Assembly: GCA_018062965.1 (NCBI GenBank)
Contig: JAGORG010000002.1
Coordinates: 65,860-120,199, forward strand
DNA from: Minisyncoccota bacterium
GTDB taxonomy: Bacteria; Patescibacteriota; Minisyncoccia; Phycocordibacterales; UBA5272
Direction of reading: 5' to 3'
Length of the DNA stretch: 54,340 nucleotides
The notes beneath the pieces were generated by a model. It searched no databases. It saw nothing but the letters and a program-made list of their open reading frames with translations, and was not told where the DNA came from. A program made the position numbers and the translations under genes. Shown here piece after piece: positions 15,199 through 23,693 of the stretch (the stretch's first letter is position 1; the number at the start of each line of letters is the position of its first letter).

Positions 15199-16986
15199 TT
15201 ATGATTTACGTCCAGCTTTTGCGCGGTCTGACTCTGTGAGAAGCTGCTTACGCAAACGAACTGATTTCGGAGTAACTTCGAGGTATTCATCTGCGTTCAT
15301 GATTTCGAGACCACGTTCAATAGTGATTTCCCATGCAGGCACCAAAACGATTGCTTCATCAGCACCAGAAGATCGCATGTTTGAAAGCTGCTTTCCTTTT
15401 GTTGGGTTCACCATCATTTCTTCACCCTTTGATGTATTACCAACAACCATACCTTCGTAAACTTCAGTTGTTGGAAGGATATAAATCACTCCACGATCCT
15501 GAAGATTCCATAGTGAAAATGCAAGGGCCTTACCTGTTGCCATAGATGTCATAGAACCAACAAGACGACGAGTGATTTCACCAGCGTATGGACCGAATTT
15601 GAGGAATCGCGCTGAAAGAATACCGAGACCTTTTGTATCAACAACGAATTCTCCACGGTATCCAAGAAGTCCACGAGTAGGGATTTCTGCTTTGATACGA
15701 TTGATACCATTTTTCTCTGACATATCTGTGATCATTGCCTTACGACGTCCAAGCTTTTCCATAACAACACCGGACGATTCGACAGGAACATCGATAACGA
15801 GTTCTTCGTATGGCTCTTCTTTTACACCATCTTTTTCATGGAAAATAACTTGTGGTTGTGATACCTGAAGTTCATACCCTTCGCGACGCATGCTTTCAAG
15901 CAAAACACCGATGTGAAGTTCTCCACGTCCATACACGAGGTACTTGTCTGTATCAAAATCAACACGAAGTCCAACGTTGATTTCAAGTTCTTTTTCAAGA
16001 CGGTCACGGATCTGACGACCTGTTACAAACTTCCCTTCCTTTCCAGCAAATGGTGAGTCGTTTACCAAGAAGTTAAGTGCAATTGTAGGCTCATCAATTT
16101 TGATTGCAGGCATTGGTTCCTGATCAGGATTCTTTACGAATGTTTCACCAATATAAATATCTGAGAATCCAGCAACCATCACAATATCTCCGGCTTCTGC
16201 AGTCGCCGCTTCAACACGAGCGATACCGTTAAAGGTAAACATCTTTGTTATTTTACCCTTTCGGATTTCTCCATCTGGTTTCTTGACGATAATTTCTTCT
16301 CCAACTTTTGCAACTCCGTCATATACACGAGCAACCGCCATACGCCCAAGGAAGTTATCGTATGCAAGGTTAAACGCTTGCGCCACAAATGGCTTTGCAA
16401 TATCTCCAGTTGCCTTAGGAACTTTTTCGAGAATAATATCAAGAAGTGGTGTAAGGTCTTTTCGTTCATCATCGAGCTCTTTCATTGCAACACCCTCTCG
16501 TCCAATTGCATAGACAGTTGTAAATTCGAGCTGTTCATCGTTTGCACCAAGTTCCATGAAAAGTTCAAACACTTCATCGTGCACTCGCTTTGCATCAGCT
16601 GCAGGCTTATCAATTTTGTTGATAACAACAATTGGCTTAAGTCCAAGTTCAAGAGATTTCTTGAGTACGAAACGTGTTTGTGGCATTGGACCTTCTTGAG
16701 CATCCACAACAAGGAGCACTGAATCGATAGAACGAAGAACTCGTTCTACTTCTGAACCAAAGTCAGCGTGACCTGGTGTATCTAGGATGTTAATCTTCAC
16801 CCCCTTGTACGGAACTGAAGTGTTTTTTGCAGTAATTGTAATACCACGCTCTTTTTCCATTGGGTTTGAGTCCATTGTTTGACCTTCAACACCAACACCA
16901 CACTGCTTCATGAGTGCGTCAGTAAGTGTAGTCTTTCCATGGTCTACGTGAGCGATGATTGCGATATTACGAATTTCTTGTTGCAT
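15199..16986 (-). CDS. typA: ribosome-associated GTPase TypA/BipA
   Basis: A 595-residue translational GTPase with IIAHVDHGKTTLTDALMKQ (G1), EKERGITITAKNTS (G2), LDTPGHADFGSEVERVL (G3), INKIDKPAADAKR (G4), then the beta barrel, EF-G-III-like and BipA-specific C-terminal domains (GLEIMNADEYLEVTPKSVRLRKQLL). It associates with the ribosome under stress and in 50S assembly. The mRNA appears to have a leader of about 58 bases with a strong hairpin (see 17002-17034). Confidence 0.97.
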   Translation of the reverse strand: MQQEIRNIAIIAHVDHGKTTLTDALMKQCGVGVEGQTMDSNPMEKERGITITAKNTSVPYKGVKINILDTPGHADFGSEVERVLRSIDSVLLVVDAQEGPMPQTRFVLKKSLELGLKPIVVINKIDKPAADAKRVHDEVFELFMELGANDEQLEFTTVYAIGREGVAMKELDDERKDLTPLLDIILEKVPKATGDIAKPFVAQAFNLAYDNFLGRMAVARVYDGVAKVGEEIIVKKPDGEIRKGKITKMFTFNGIARVEAATAEAGDIVMVAGFSDIYIGETFVKNPDQEPMPAIKIDEPTIALNFLVNDSPFAGKEGKFVTGRQIRDRLEKELEINVGLRVDFDTDKYLVYGRGELHIGVLLESMRREGYELQVSQPQVIFHEKDGVKEEPYEELVIDVPVESSGVVMEKLGRRKAMITDMSEKNGINRIKAEIPTRGLLGYRGEFVVDTKGLGILSARFLKFGPYAGEITRRLVGSMTSMATGKALAFSLWNLQDRGVIYILPTTEVYEGMVVGNTSKGEEMMVNPTKGKQLSNMRSSGADEAIVLVPAWEITIERGLEIMNADEYLEVTPKSVRLRKQLLTESDRAKAGRKS

Positions 16987-17001
16987 AAAGTATAAATATA
17001 A

Positions 17002-17034
17002 AAGTGGCGTGTCGCCTGTGGCGACACGCCACTT
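17002..17034 (-). promoter_or_regulatory. 15-bp GC-rich hairpin just upstream of typA (attenuator or terminator)
   Basis: AAGTGGCGTGTCGCC and its reverse complement flank a 3-base loop. On the minus strand it is followed by TTTTATATTT and then the typA ATG. It is either the terminator of the M3 peptidase operon or, because a good promoter lies upstream of it at 17052-17081, a conditional terminator in the typA leader. Confidence 0.65.
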
Positions 17035-17051
17035 AAACTAAAGAGGCTTAC

Positions 17052-17081
17052 AGTATATCACAACAGCACAGTTTTTGCCAA
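17052..17081 (-). promoter_or_regulatory. typA promoter
   Basis: TTGGCA at 17076-17081, an 18-base spacer and TATACT at 17052-17057 with TG at the extended position (TGATATACT). Confidence 0.6.
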
Positions 17082-17090
17082 TCCGTCAAC

Positions 17091-19100
17091 CTACTTCACC
17101 CCAAGCTCTTTGAGAAACGCTTTGTTGTTTGGTTTTCTTCCTAAAAAGTTGGTGATAAGCTTCATCTCATCTTCTGAAGAACCTTTTTCAAGCACTTCAC
17201 GTCTCCACCTAAGACCAACCTCTGTATTGGTGAAAACATTCTTGTTTCCTTTTGTCTTGAAACTCTCAAACGCATCACATGCATAAACAAGTGCCCAGAG
17301 GTATGAGTAATACCCAGCATCATAACCAATCAAGTGCCCGAAGCCTGCAACAAAAAGCGGCGAAACATTTGGCAATGTTACATTAAAGTACATCTTGTTC
17401 ATCTTTGCATACGCAGCCTCAGCGTCTTTTACCTTCCCTAGGTGCATATCCATATCGAGCTTACCCATGATGAGTTGTCTTGTATAGAAGTACGCATTCA
17501 TATGTCTCTTGCTCTTGATGATGAGATCAATCATTTCGTTTGGCATACGCTTACCCGTTTGGTAATTCTTAGAAATTTTTTGCAGCACCTCTTTATCCCA
17601 AACCCAGTTCTCCATAATCTGAGAAGGTGTTTCCACGAAGTCCCAAGCAACATTAGTACCAGCCTGAGACTGAATACGAGCTCTCGTAAGTGTAGAGTGA
17701 AGGAGATGCCCAAATTCATGGAACAAGGTTTCGATTTCTCTTACAGACAAAAGTGACGGTGTCTTTTTTGTTGGTGAAGTAAAGTTACAAAGTATCGCAG
17801 CAACAGGCGCAAGATATTCTTCACTCTTCCAACTCTTCTCCTTGGCTTGTGAAATACTATCAACACATGCATGTCCAAACTTCCCCTCTCGCGGATAAAG
17901 ATCTAACGCAAAATAACCAATAAGTTCACCTTTGCTTTCTTTCACCTCATCTCTAATTTCAAAAAACTGCACATCTTTATGCCAGAGCGGTTGTTTTACC
18001 TGATGCACAGAAATAGAAAACAGTTTACTAAAGAGTGTAAACATTTCTTCTTGTACATGAGGTAGCGGGAAATAGCTTTTTACTACCTCCTGATCGATGT
18101 TGTAAAGTTTCTTCTCGAGATTTGCTGCAACGTAGTTAATATCAAAGTAATTTATTTTTGAGATACCTAATGTCTTAGCATGTACCTGCAGCTCTTTTAG
18201 TTCTGCTTTTGCAGCAGGTGCTATCTTCTTAAGTAATTCCTCCTGGAAATCTGCAGCTGTCTTACCAGATTTTGACATACGATTTTCTGTTACAAAATCA
18301 GCATGATGCTTGTATCCAAGGATAGAAGAAATTTCGTGGCGAAGCTCAACAAGTTCTTTAATGATTTTTAGATTTTTCTTTCCTCCCTTTTTTAAATCTT
18401 TCACACCAAGCTCTTCTCGCTTTGCGCGATTATTAGCAGCTTCCATGAAAGGAAGTTTGTGTGGGTACTGAAGTGAGACTATATATCTACCGTCTGGATG
18501 TCTCGGTAACGCGTCGATAAATCTGTCAGGAAGACCGTCCAACTCTTCTTTAGTACAGACAATATAATCCTGATATTCATTGATATTCTTTCTGAAAGCA
18601 AGTGATAGTCCAGAAGATTTTTTGAGAAGTTGCTTTAGCCTCTTTTGCTTGGCAGGAGGGAGGTCAAACCCCATGCGACGATAGTCACGAATAGTTTCTT
18701 CTAAAAGTTTAATATCTTCTTTTCTTAGTTGTTTCTTCTCATCTCGAAAATTGCCTTCATAATACTCAAGCATCGCAATAAAAAGCTCTCTGTCATATTC
18801 TATGTCAACAGACTTTTCTGAGATATACGTTAAAGTTTTTATTGCAGCATCTCGCACCTCCTTCTTCGTTGATACAGAAGAAAGAAAACTCATCTTTTCG
18901 AAAATGGAGTCAAAAATATCGTCACATCTTTCGAGAGCGTAAAGAGTGTTTTCGTATGTTCTATTTTCTGGGAGAATAGCTTTGATTTCTGCGTACACCT
19001 TTTTCTTGTGAGAGAGGTACTCGTCGGCTTTCTTTTTCATGAAAGCAGGACTCATTTTCACCCAGGCGAAGTCTTTTGAAGTAAGTGGTAGTGTTTTCAT
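17091..19100 (-). CDS. M3-family zinc oligopeptidase
   Basis: A 669-residue thimet-oligopeptidase/Dcp-type metallopeptidase that degrades short peptides in the cytoplasm. The catalytic motif HEFGHLLHSTLTRAR (HExxH) is followed about 25 residues on by DFVETPSQIMENW, giving the third zinc ligand. The long helical N-terminal half forms the channel lid. It is the last gene of a probable folB-tag-peptidase operon, 20 bases after tag. Confidence 0.93.
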   Translation of the reverse strand: MKTLPLTSKDFAWVKMSPAFMKKKADEYLSHKKKVYAEIKAILPENRTYENTLYALERCDDIFDSIFEKMSFLSSVSTKKEVRDAAIKTLTYISEKSVDIEYDRELFIAMLEYYEGNFRDEKKQLRKEDIKLLEETIRDYRRMGFDLPPAKQKRLKQLLKKSSGLSLAFRKNINEYQDYIVCTKEELDGLPDRFIDALPRHPDGRYIVSLQYPHKLPFMEAANNRAKREELGVKDLKKGGKKNLKIIKELVELRHEISSILGYKHHADFVTENRMSKSGKTAADFQEELLKKIAPAAKAELKELQVHAKTLGISKINYFDINYVAANLEKKLYNIDQEVVKSYFPLPHVQEEMFTLFSKLFSISVHQVKQPLWHKDVQFFEIRDEVKESKGELIGYFALDLYPREGKFGHACVDSISQAKEKSWKSEEYLAPVAAILCNFTSPTKKTPSLLSVREIETLFHEFGHLLHSTLTRARIQSQAGTNVAWDFVETPSQIMENWVWDKEVLQKISKNYQTGKRMPNEMIDLIIKSKRHMNAYFYTRQLIMGKLDMDMHLGKVKDAEAAYAKMNKMYFNVTLPNVSPLFVAGFGHLIGYDAGYYSYLWALVYACDAFESFKTKGNKNVFTNTEVGLRWRREVLEKGSSEDEMKLITNFLGRKPNNKAFLKELGVK

Positions 19101-19120
19101 ATATACCTATCGTACCATAT

Positions 19121-19648
19121 TTAGGTTGATCGTTTAAAGTAACGACAATCTTTGTGATGAGCCCCAGGAAGAAGGCTAATACTCATCAAAAACTCTCCAA
19201 CAATTTCCCCTCCAACAAATTTGAAATGTTTTTTGAAAAGCTTTACCCAGGCGAGCTTATCTTGAAGTGCTTCTTTTGCTTGCGTATCTAACCACTTCCT
19301 AAAACTCCCAAACTCTTTTTGTATCTCCATAACCTTCTGCGCGTTGTATATAGCGGCGCTTACTTTTAAACGATTACGAATAATACCTGAATCACTCATG
19401 AGTCGAAGAAAATCTTTCTCACCGTATTTTGCAACCTTTGTAATATCAAAGTTATGATACGCCTTTCGAAACCCTTGTTCTTTCATCAAAATAGTTCTCC
19501 ACGAAAGACCCGCTTGATTGATCTCCATGATAAGTCGTCCAAATAATTCATTATCATCTTCGATACGAACTCCGTAGTGATGATCATGGTAGACCTTGTC
19601 TACATCATTCTCATCTGAAATAGTAAGGACATACGCACAATACGACAT
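19121..19648 (-). CDS. tag: DNA-3-methyladenine glycosylase I
   Basis: The 175-residue helix-hairpin-helix glycosylase removes 3-methyladenine from DNA. Typical Tag segments are DHHYGVRIEDDNELFGRLIMEINQAGLSWRTIL, the AYHNFDITKVAKYGEKDFLRLM block, GIIRNRLKVSAAIYNA, and the HHKDC zinc-ligand end. The first zinc-binding Cys is in the N-terminal MSYCAYV (normally RCxW). It starts one base after the folB stop, so the two are translationally coupled. Confidence 0.92.
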   Translation of the reverse strand: MSYCAYVLTISDENDVDKVYHDHHYGVRIEDDNELFGRLIMEINQAGLSWRTILMKEQGFRKAYHNFDITKVAKYGEKDFLRLMSDSGIIRNRLKVSAAIYNAQKVMEIQKEFGSFRKWLDTQAKEALQDKLAWVKLFKKHFKFVGGEIVGEFLMSISLLPGAHHKDCRYFKRST

Positions 19649-19649
19649 A

Positions 19650-19994
19650 CTATTTTGTGCGAACTATTTTTACCCCAACAACACAATCGCCCCACACATC
19701 TGGTTTTTTTATTTCCACTTCAACTTTTGAAACAGAGTGTGTGAGGACTTTTGCTGCAATTGCTTCTGCAAGTGATTCAACGAGATCATGCGGAGGTTCT
19801 GCTAATACTTCTCCAATATATTGCCGAAGTTTTTCATAGTTAAGCGTATCTTTAAGGTCATCAGTTGCTCCAGCTTTCTGTACGTCAGTATACGCATGAA
19901 TAGTTGCTATAAAGCGCTGCTTTTTTGCGTGCTCTTCTTTATAGTATCCGTGCTTTGCTTCTATTGTGTAATTTTCGATAAAGACTATATCCAT
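19650..19994 (-). CDS. folB: dihydroneopterin aldolase family protein (FolB)
   Basis: The 114-residue T-fold protein has the catalytic Glu in EAKHGYYKEE, DTLNYEKLRQYIGE, the LVESLAEAIAAKVL helix with the conserved Glu, and EVEIKKPDVWGDCVVGVKI with the catalytic Lys-Pro. In the folate pathway it converts dihydroneopterin to hydroxymethyldihydropterin; some members act as epimerases or on other pterins. No other folate gene is near. It is first in an operon with tag and a peptidase. TATACT lies eight bases before the ATG. Confidence 0.9.
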   Translation of the reverse strand: MDIVFIENYTIEAKHGYYKEEHAKKQRFIATIHAYTDVQKAGATDDLKDTLNYEKLRQYIGEVLAEPPHDLVESLAEAIAAKVLTHSVSKVEVEIKKPDVWGDCVVGVKIVRTK

Positions 19995-20021
19995 AGACAG
20001 CTAGTATACCTCAACAAAAAC

Positions 20022-20411
20022 CTACACGATAATATGCCCATCTTCCCCTATTTTTAGATGTTCAATACCCTCTGAAGTAAAAGGTATATCCTTGGTATCG
20101 AGACTACTTTTTGTATGAGGATGATCTGTGCGGTTAACTTTTTGCTGTTTCCTGCGATAAGCGCGTACTTCATAACAATACAGTGCACAACGAAGATGTT
20201 TGAGTGCTTCTTCTGTTTCAGAACAAGGCAATATACCATTTAAAAAAATTGTTCTGTCGATAAGCGCACGTAACACCTCTTGCGTCTGCATCCCTGGCCA
20301 CTCTTCTTTGTATGTCACAGCATCGCTTGAACGTTTAACAAACGTAAGCATCTGCGTTCCGCCACCTAACTGCTCACACTCATATATGTGCCCAGGGTCG
20401 TGTACTTTCAT
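20022..20411 (-). CDS. hypothetical protein, 129 residues
   Basis: No confident family. The start (MKVHDPGHIYECEQLGGGTQMLTFVKR) and the following GMQTQEVLRALIDRTIFLNGILPC are distinctive and recall small uncharacterised proteins found in phages and diverse bacteria. The middle is basic (YRRKQQKVNRTDHPHTK). It contains four cysteines but no obvious metal site. TATACT lies six bases before the ATG, so it is native in style. Confidence 0.7.
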   Translation of the reverse strand: MKVHDPGHIYECEQLGGGTQMLTFVKRSSDAVTYKEEWPGMQTQEVLRALIDRTIFLNGILPCSETEEALKHLRCALYCYEVRAYRRKQQKVNRTDHPHTKSSLDTKDIPFTSEGIEHLKIGEDGHIIV

Positions 20412-20427
20412 ACAAAAAGTATACCAA

Positions 20428-20901
20428 CTACAGGCCTAAGATACGATACATAGCTATACCGCCTGCAATAGTTACGTTTAAAGACTCTTTTGTGCCGAGC
20501 ATGGGGATTTCGGCGATCACATCACACAGAAGAAGTACCTCAGGAGTCATGCCAGTGACCTCTCCCCCGAGAACAAACACCACAGATTGATCGTCTTTTA
20601 GTGAAATAGTTTTGTAGTCAACAGCACGAGCGTCTTGCTCGATTGCAATTATATATAAACCTTGCTGCTGCAAATCTTTAAGAGCATCTTCAGTGTGCTC
20701 ACTATATTCCCACAAAAGAGTTTCTTCGGCACCAAGGGCGACTTTTGCAAAGTCTTTTCTTTTGTTACCTTTAGCATCAAGAGGTGTTGGAGTTGTGCCA
20801 CACAAAACTATTTTATGTATCCCTGCTGCATTTGCAGTACGAAATAACGACCCCACATTGTACACGCTACGGAGATTGTCTAAAACAAGAGTAATTTTCA
20901 T
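20428..20901 (-). CDS. SpoU/TrmH-family RNA 2'-O-methyltransferase
   Basis: The 157-residue SPOUT methyltransferase shows the three SpoU motifs: LDNLRSVYNVGSLFRTANAAG (motif 1 with the catalytic Arg), VVFVLGGEVTGMTPEVL (motif 2) and IPMLGTKESLNVTIAGGIAMYRI (motif 3, SAM-binding knot). It methylates ribose in tRNA or rRNA; the target cannot be told. I use the ATG at 20901; a longer frame starting at 20973 would overlap the ABC permease and adds residues foreign to the family. It probably follows the ABC genes in one transcript. Confidence 0.92.
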   Translation of the reverse strand: MKITLVLDNLRSVYNVGSLFRTANAAGIHKIVLCGTTPTPLDAKGNKRKDFAKVALGAEETLLWEYSEHTEDALKDLQQQGLYIIAIEQDARAVDYKTISLKDDQSVVFVLGGEVTGMTPEVLLLCDVIAEIPMLGTKESLNVTIAGGIAMYRILGL

Positions 20902-20932
20902 ATAGGGAATATCAGCACACGATAGCCACCTG

Positions 20933-21718
20933 CTACGCTCGTAGCTTCCAACCAGTTGTAAATATCCAGACACAGATACCTAATGTGATCACAGAAAGTC
21001 CACCAAGAACACTAACCCCGAGCAAGAGCGAAGCTTCATGATACCCAGTGAGTGCGTATCGTATACCATCAACAACATAGAAGATTGGATTCCAATGCAC
21101 GATAAACTGCCATGTTTCTGGAAGCATAGTTACCGAATAAAATGCACCTCCAAGAAATGAAAGTGGTGTCAAAATAAAGTTAGTTATGAAACCAAATTTT
21201 TCAAAATTGTTATCTGCCCAAATCCCCGCAACCACACCGAGTAGTCCAAACAAAATACTAGCAAGAAGTACATATCCGAGAAGTACAAGCGGGTGAGCTA
21301 GTTCATTTACCCCAAACAAAAACGCAACAACTGCAAGCGCAACAGAGATACCAAGCGCACGTACTATGCCACCAAAAATAAGCGATATAACTAACTCAAC
21401 ATATGAGAGAGGTAGTGTCAGCATATCTTCAATTGTCTTTTGAAACTTCATAAAGAAAATAGAAAATGACGTTGCAGAAAAAACCGCCATAACAAGGTTC
21501 ATAGCAAAGACACCAGGAAATACAAAGCTAATGTATTTGATTCCTTGAATGAGATCTATTTTGCTACCGATCACATATCCAAACACGAAGATGTAGAGCG
21601 ATGCTGTTACAAGCGGTGTGATAATAGCTTGCCCAATAACCCGCTTGGTGCGACCAACTTCACGACGAACAAGTGTATAAAACCCAGCCCAGTTAAATGT
21701 AGAAATAGTTGTTTTCAT
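20933..21718 (-). CDS. ABC-2 type transporter permease
   Basis: The 261-residue protein has six predicted membrane helices and the ABC-2 signature region LTPLSFLGGAFYSVTMLPETWQFIVHWNPIFYVVDGIRYALTG. Its start lies two bases from the stop of the ATPase gene. Together they form a DrrAB-like exporter for a hydrophobic molecule, drug or surface polymer. Confidence 0.92.
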   Translation of the reverse strand: MKTTISTFNWAGFYTLVRREVGRTKRVIGQAIITPLVTASLYIFVFGYVIGSKIDLIQGIKYISFVFPGVFAMNLVMAVFSATSFSIFFMKFQKTIEDMLTLPLSYVELVISLIFGGIVRALGISVALAVVAFLFGVNELAHPLVLLGYVLLASILFGLLGVVAGIWADNNFEKFGFITNFILTPLSFLGGAFYSVTMLPETWQFIVHWNPIFYVVDGIRYALTGYHEASLLLGVSVLGGLSVITLGICVWIFTTGWKLRA

Positions 21719-21719
21719 A

Positions 21720-22454
21720 TTATGAGACGTGTCCGACAGCTTCTAAGTATACTTTTTCTAGACTCTTGTCTTTGGTAATATTTTTCATCGATTCATCCAT
21801 CAAGATTGCTCCGTCTTTGATGATAGCGACACGTTCACACAGAGCTTCTACTTCTTCAAGATAATGAGATGTGAGGACAATTGTCTTTCCTTGTGCGTGC
21901 AACTCTCGCAAAAACTTCCAAAGAGCTTGGCGTGTTTCAACATCAACCCCTGCTGTTGGTTCATCGAGAATAAGTACGTCGGGATTATGCATCATAGCCT
22001 TTGCAAGCATCGCACGACGTTTAAGTCCGCCAGATAAAAACTGAAACTTTTTTTCTCTATGTGACTGAAGGTCAAATGTATCAAGCATCTCTTCTCGACG
22101 CTTTTTCATGTCTACACCCGTGACACCAAAGAACCCTGCTTGATAGTCTAAGATTTCATCAATAGTTTGAAAGATGTCGATATTAAATTCTTGAGGTGAA
22201 AGCCCGACGGATGCTCGAGCGGCGCGATAATCTGTCACAACATCATGCCCCATAACCAGAATAGTTCCATCCGTTGGGGATGTGATACCTGTTACACAGC
22301 TAATTGTTGTCGTCTTCCCTGCTCCGTTTGGACCAAGAAGCCCAAAGAACTGTCCAACTGGAACAGAAAGTGTTAATCCGTGAAGGACTTCCTTGCCACT
22401 TTTCTTGTCTCTATATGTCTTCTTAAGATTATTGATTTCTATAGCGTTTTTCAT
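21720..22454 (-). CDS. ABC transporter ATP-binding protein
   Basis: A 244-residue ATPase with Walker A GLLGPNGAGKTTTISCV, the signature SGGLKRRAMLAKAMMHNP, Walker B VLILDEPTAGVD and the H-loop VLTSHYLEEVEALC. It is the DrrA/CcmA type, partner of the adjacent permease. Confidence 0.96.
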   Translation of the reverse strand: MKNAIEINNLKKTYRDKKSGKEVLHGLTLSVPVGQFFGLLGPNGAGKTTTISCVTGITSPTDGTILVMGHDVVTDYRAARASVGLSPQEFNIDIFQTIDEILDYQAGFFGVTGVDMKKRREEMLDTFDLQSHREKKFQFLSGGLKRRAMLAKAMMHNPDVLILDEPTAGVDVETRQALWKFLRELHAQGKTIVLTSHYLEEVEALCERVAIIKDGAILMDESMKNITKDKSLEKVYLEAVGHVS

Positions 22455-22472
22455 AGGATAGTTAGTTAGCTA

Positions 22473-22509
22473 AGTATAGCATACATTATTCTTAATGAAT
22501 GATGCTATA
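22473..22509 (-). promoter_or_regulatory. promoter and inverted repeat upstream of the ABC operon
   Basis: TATACT at 22473-22478 lies about 12 bases before the inferred leader start. It overlaps an inverted repeat with 8-bp arms TATAGCAT/ATGCTATA (22475-22509) enclosing a second imperfect repeat. The geometry suggests a repressor operator; no regulator gene is adjacent. Confidence 0.5.
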
Positions 22510-22550
22510 TATTTAAAAAACTTGCCGTTATGGTTGTTATAAAAAGAAAG

Positions 22551-22576
22551 GCGCCGATGTTTAATAAACATGGCGC
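22551..22576 (-). terminator. terminator of the 22611-23096 gene
   Basis: GCGCC and ATGTTT arms pair with AAACAT and GGCGC around a 3-base loop; on the minus strand CTTTCTTTTT follows. Confidence 0.75.
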
Positions 22577-22610
22577 GCTTGACTGGAAGCAGTGTACAAC
22601 TATGCTTCGA

Positions 22611-23096
22611 TCAGAAGAGCTGACTCTTCGAGATGGAATATTGGTTCTTACCTTCAAGTGCGGCAGTGGCAATCTGCACACTCGGGAACAAGCTCACCCA
22701 TGTCCGTCGTTCAACCTTCTGACTCTTCTCAACGAGATACTTGCCATCAACAAAACCTTTTGTCGAGAACATGTCACTATCAGTGAGAATGATTTCAAGA
22801 CGACTTGCTCTTGTGCCAATGTATTCATCAAAGTAAAGCTTACCAAACTTAATTTCAATATCACTCTCGGTAAAGTTATCTTTACAGGACAACTCTAACC
22901 CAGGAACAAGTGACATCATAAGCGCTTGAAGTTCATTCGCAGTAGACACACAACCATTCTTGGGGGCAACATAGAAGTCTACCGTATGACTCCAGTAGCC
23001 ACTTTTACTAGGCAGATAGTTCTGCTCCAGTGCAGCAACAATCGTGATGTTCAGGTTATTTTTCAGTGCTTCTCGCACATGTGTAAGTTTGCTCAT
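22611..23096 (-). CDS. hypothetical protein, 161 residues
   Basis: No recognised family. The protein looks soluble and alpha/beta, with hydrophobic strands alternating with charged segments (HTVDFYVAPKNGCVSTANELQALMM, FTESDIEIKFGKLYF, RLEIILTDSDMF). The ATG follows GAAAGGG by eight bases. A possible promoter TTGACT-17-TAGTTT (23164-23192) lies about 70 bases upstream, and a terminator follows. It fits the SD-led monocistronic cassettes found elsewhere in this window. Confidence 0.72.
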   Translation of the reverse strand: MSKLTHVREALKNNLNITIVAALEQNYLPSKSGYWSHTVDFYVAPKNGCVSTANELQALMMSLVPGLELSCKDNFTESDIEIKFGKLYFDEYIGTRASRLEIILTDSDMFSTKGFVDGKYLVEKSQKVERRTWVSLFPSVQIATAALEGKNQYSISKSQLF

Positions 23097-23227
23097 CTCG
23101 TGACCCTTTCAAGGTGGTAGGTTGAGTTTTACTAATCTGAGCAGAACGCTTAGACTTTGCCCAAAACTATCACACTACACAATAAAAGTCAAAAATTGCA
23201 AGTGTTCCACCTTTCTCCCGAAAAAAG

Positions 23228-23312
23228 CAGAGGGTACGGGATTCGAACCCGTGAAGGCTTTCACCTTGCTACCTTTCCAAGGTAGTGCACTAAACCGCTA
23301 TGCGAACCCTCT
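23228..23312 (-). tRNA. tRNA-Ser (GGA)
   Basis: Acceptor AGAGGGT/ACCCTCT with discriminator G, anticodon loop TTGGAAA (GGA), a long class II variable arm and T loop TTCGAAT. CCA is not encoded. Confidence 0.94.
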
Positions 23313-23318
23313 GTATAT

Positions 23319-23357
23319 AAAATACAAGCGATGCACAACGTGCATCGCTTGTATTTT
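23319..23357. terminator. 17-bp terminator between the PLDc_N-like gene and tRNA-Ser
   Basis: AAAATACAAGCGATGCA and its reverse complement flank CAACG. Confidence 0.8.
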
Positions 23358-23374
23358 AACACACCGTCTTTTCC

Positions 23375-23647
23375 TTATTCTTTCGTTTCAGTTTCTTGCT
23401 TTACTTCCTCTTTCACCTCTTTCTTCTCTGTGTGAACTGGAGTAGTTTTCATATAGTCCCCTTTCTTTTCTACAAAGTAGTAAACGATTGCTCCAATGAG
23501 CGGAAGTCCTATAACAAGGACGAGCCACCAAAACTTATCCTGCTTTGCAGCATCAACTGACATCCAAATAACAAATGCCGCGGCGAGAACATAGAGAAAC
23601 ATTAAAGACAGAAACACGAGCGCACCGATAATGATTGCAAATACCAT
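23375..23647 (-). CDS. small PLDc_N-like membrane protein
   Basis: The 90-residue protein has two membrane helices separated by WMSVDAAKQDKFWWLVLVIGLPLIGAIVYYFVE, the pattern of the PLDc_N membrane module that is usually fused to cardiolipin synthases but here stands alone. The last 25 residues are a Lys/Glu-rich cytoplasmic tail. Function unknown. Confidence 0.75.
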   Translation of the reverse strand: MVFAIIIGALVFLSLMFLYVLAAAFVIWMSVDAAKQDKFWWLVLVIGLPLIGAIVYYFVEKKGDYMKTTPVHTEKKEVKEEVKQETETKE

Positions 23648-23693
23648 ACTATATAGTTAGTGAATTAAATAAATAAACCTATTACCCAGAAAA

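Noticed and set aside
20902-20973. 24-residue extension of the SpoU methyltransferase
   Set aside because: It overlaps the ABC permease gene and precedes the conserved MKITLVLDN family start.
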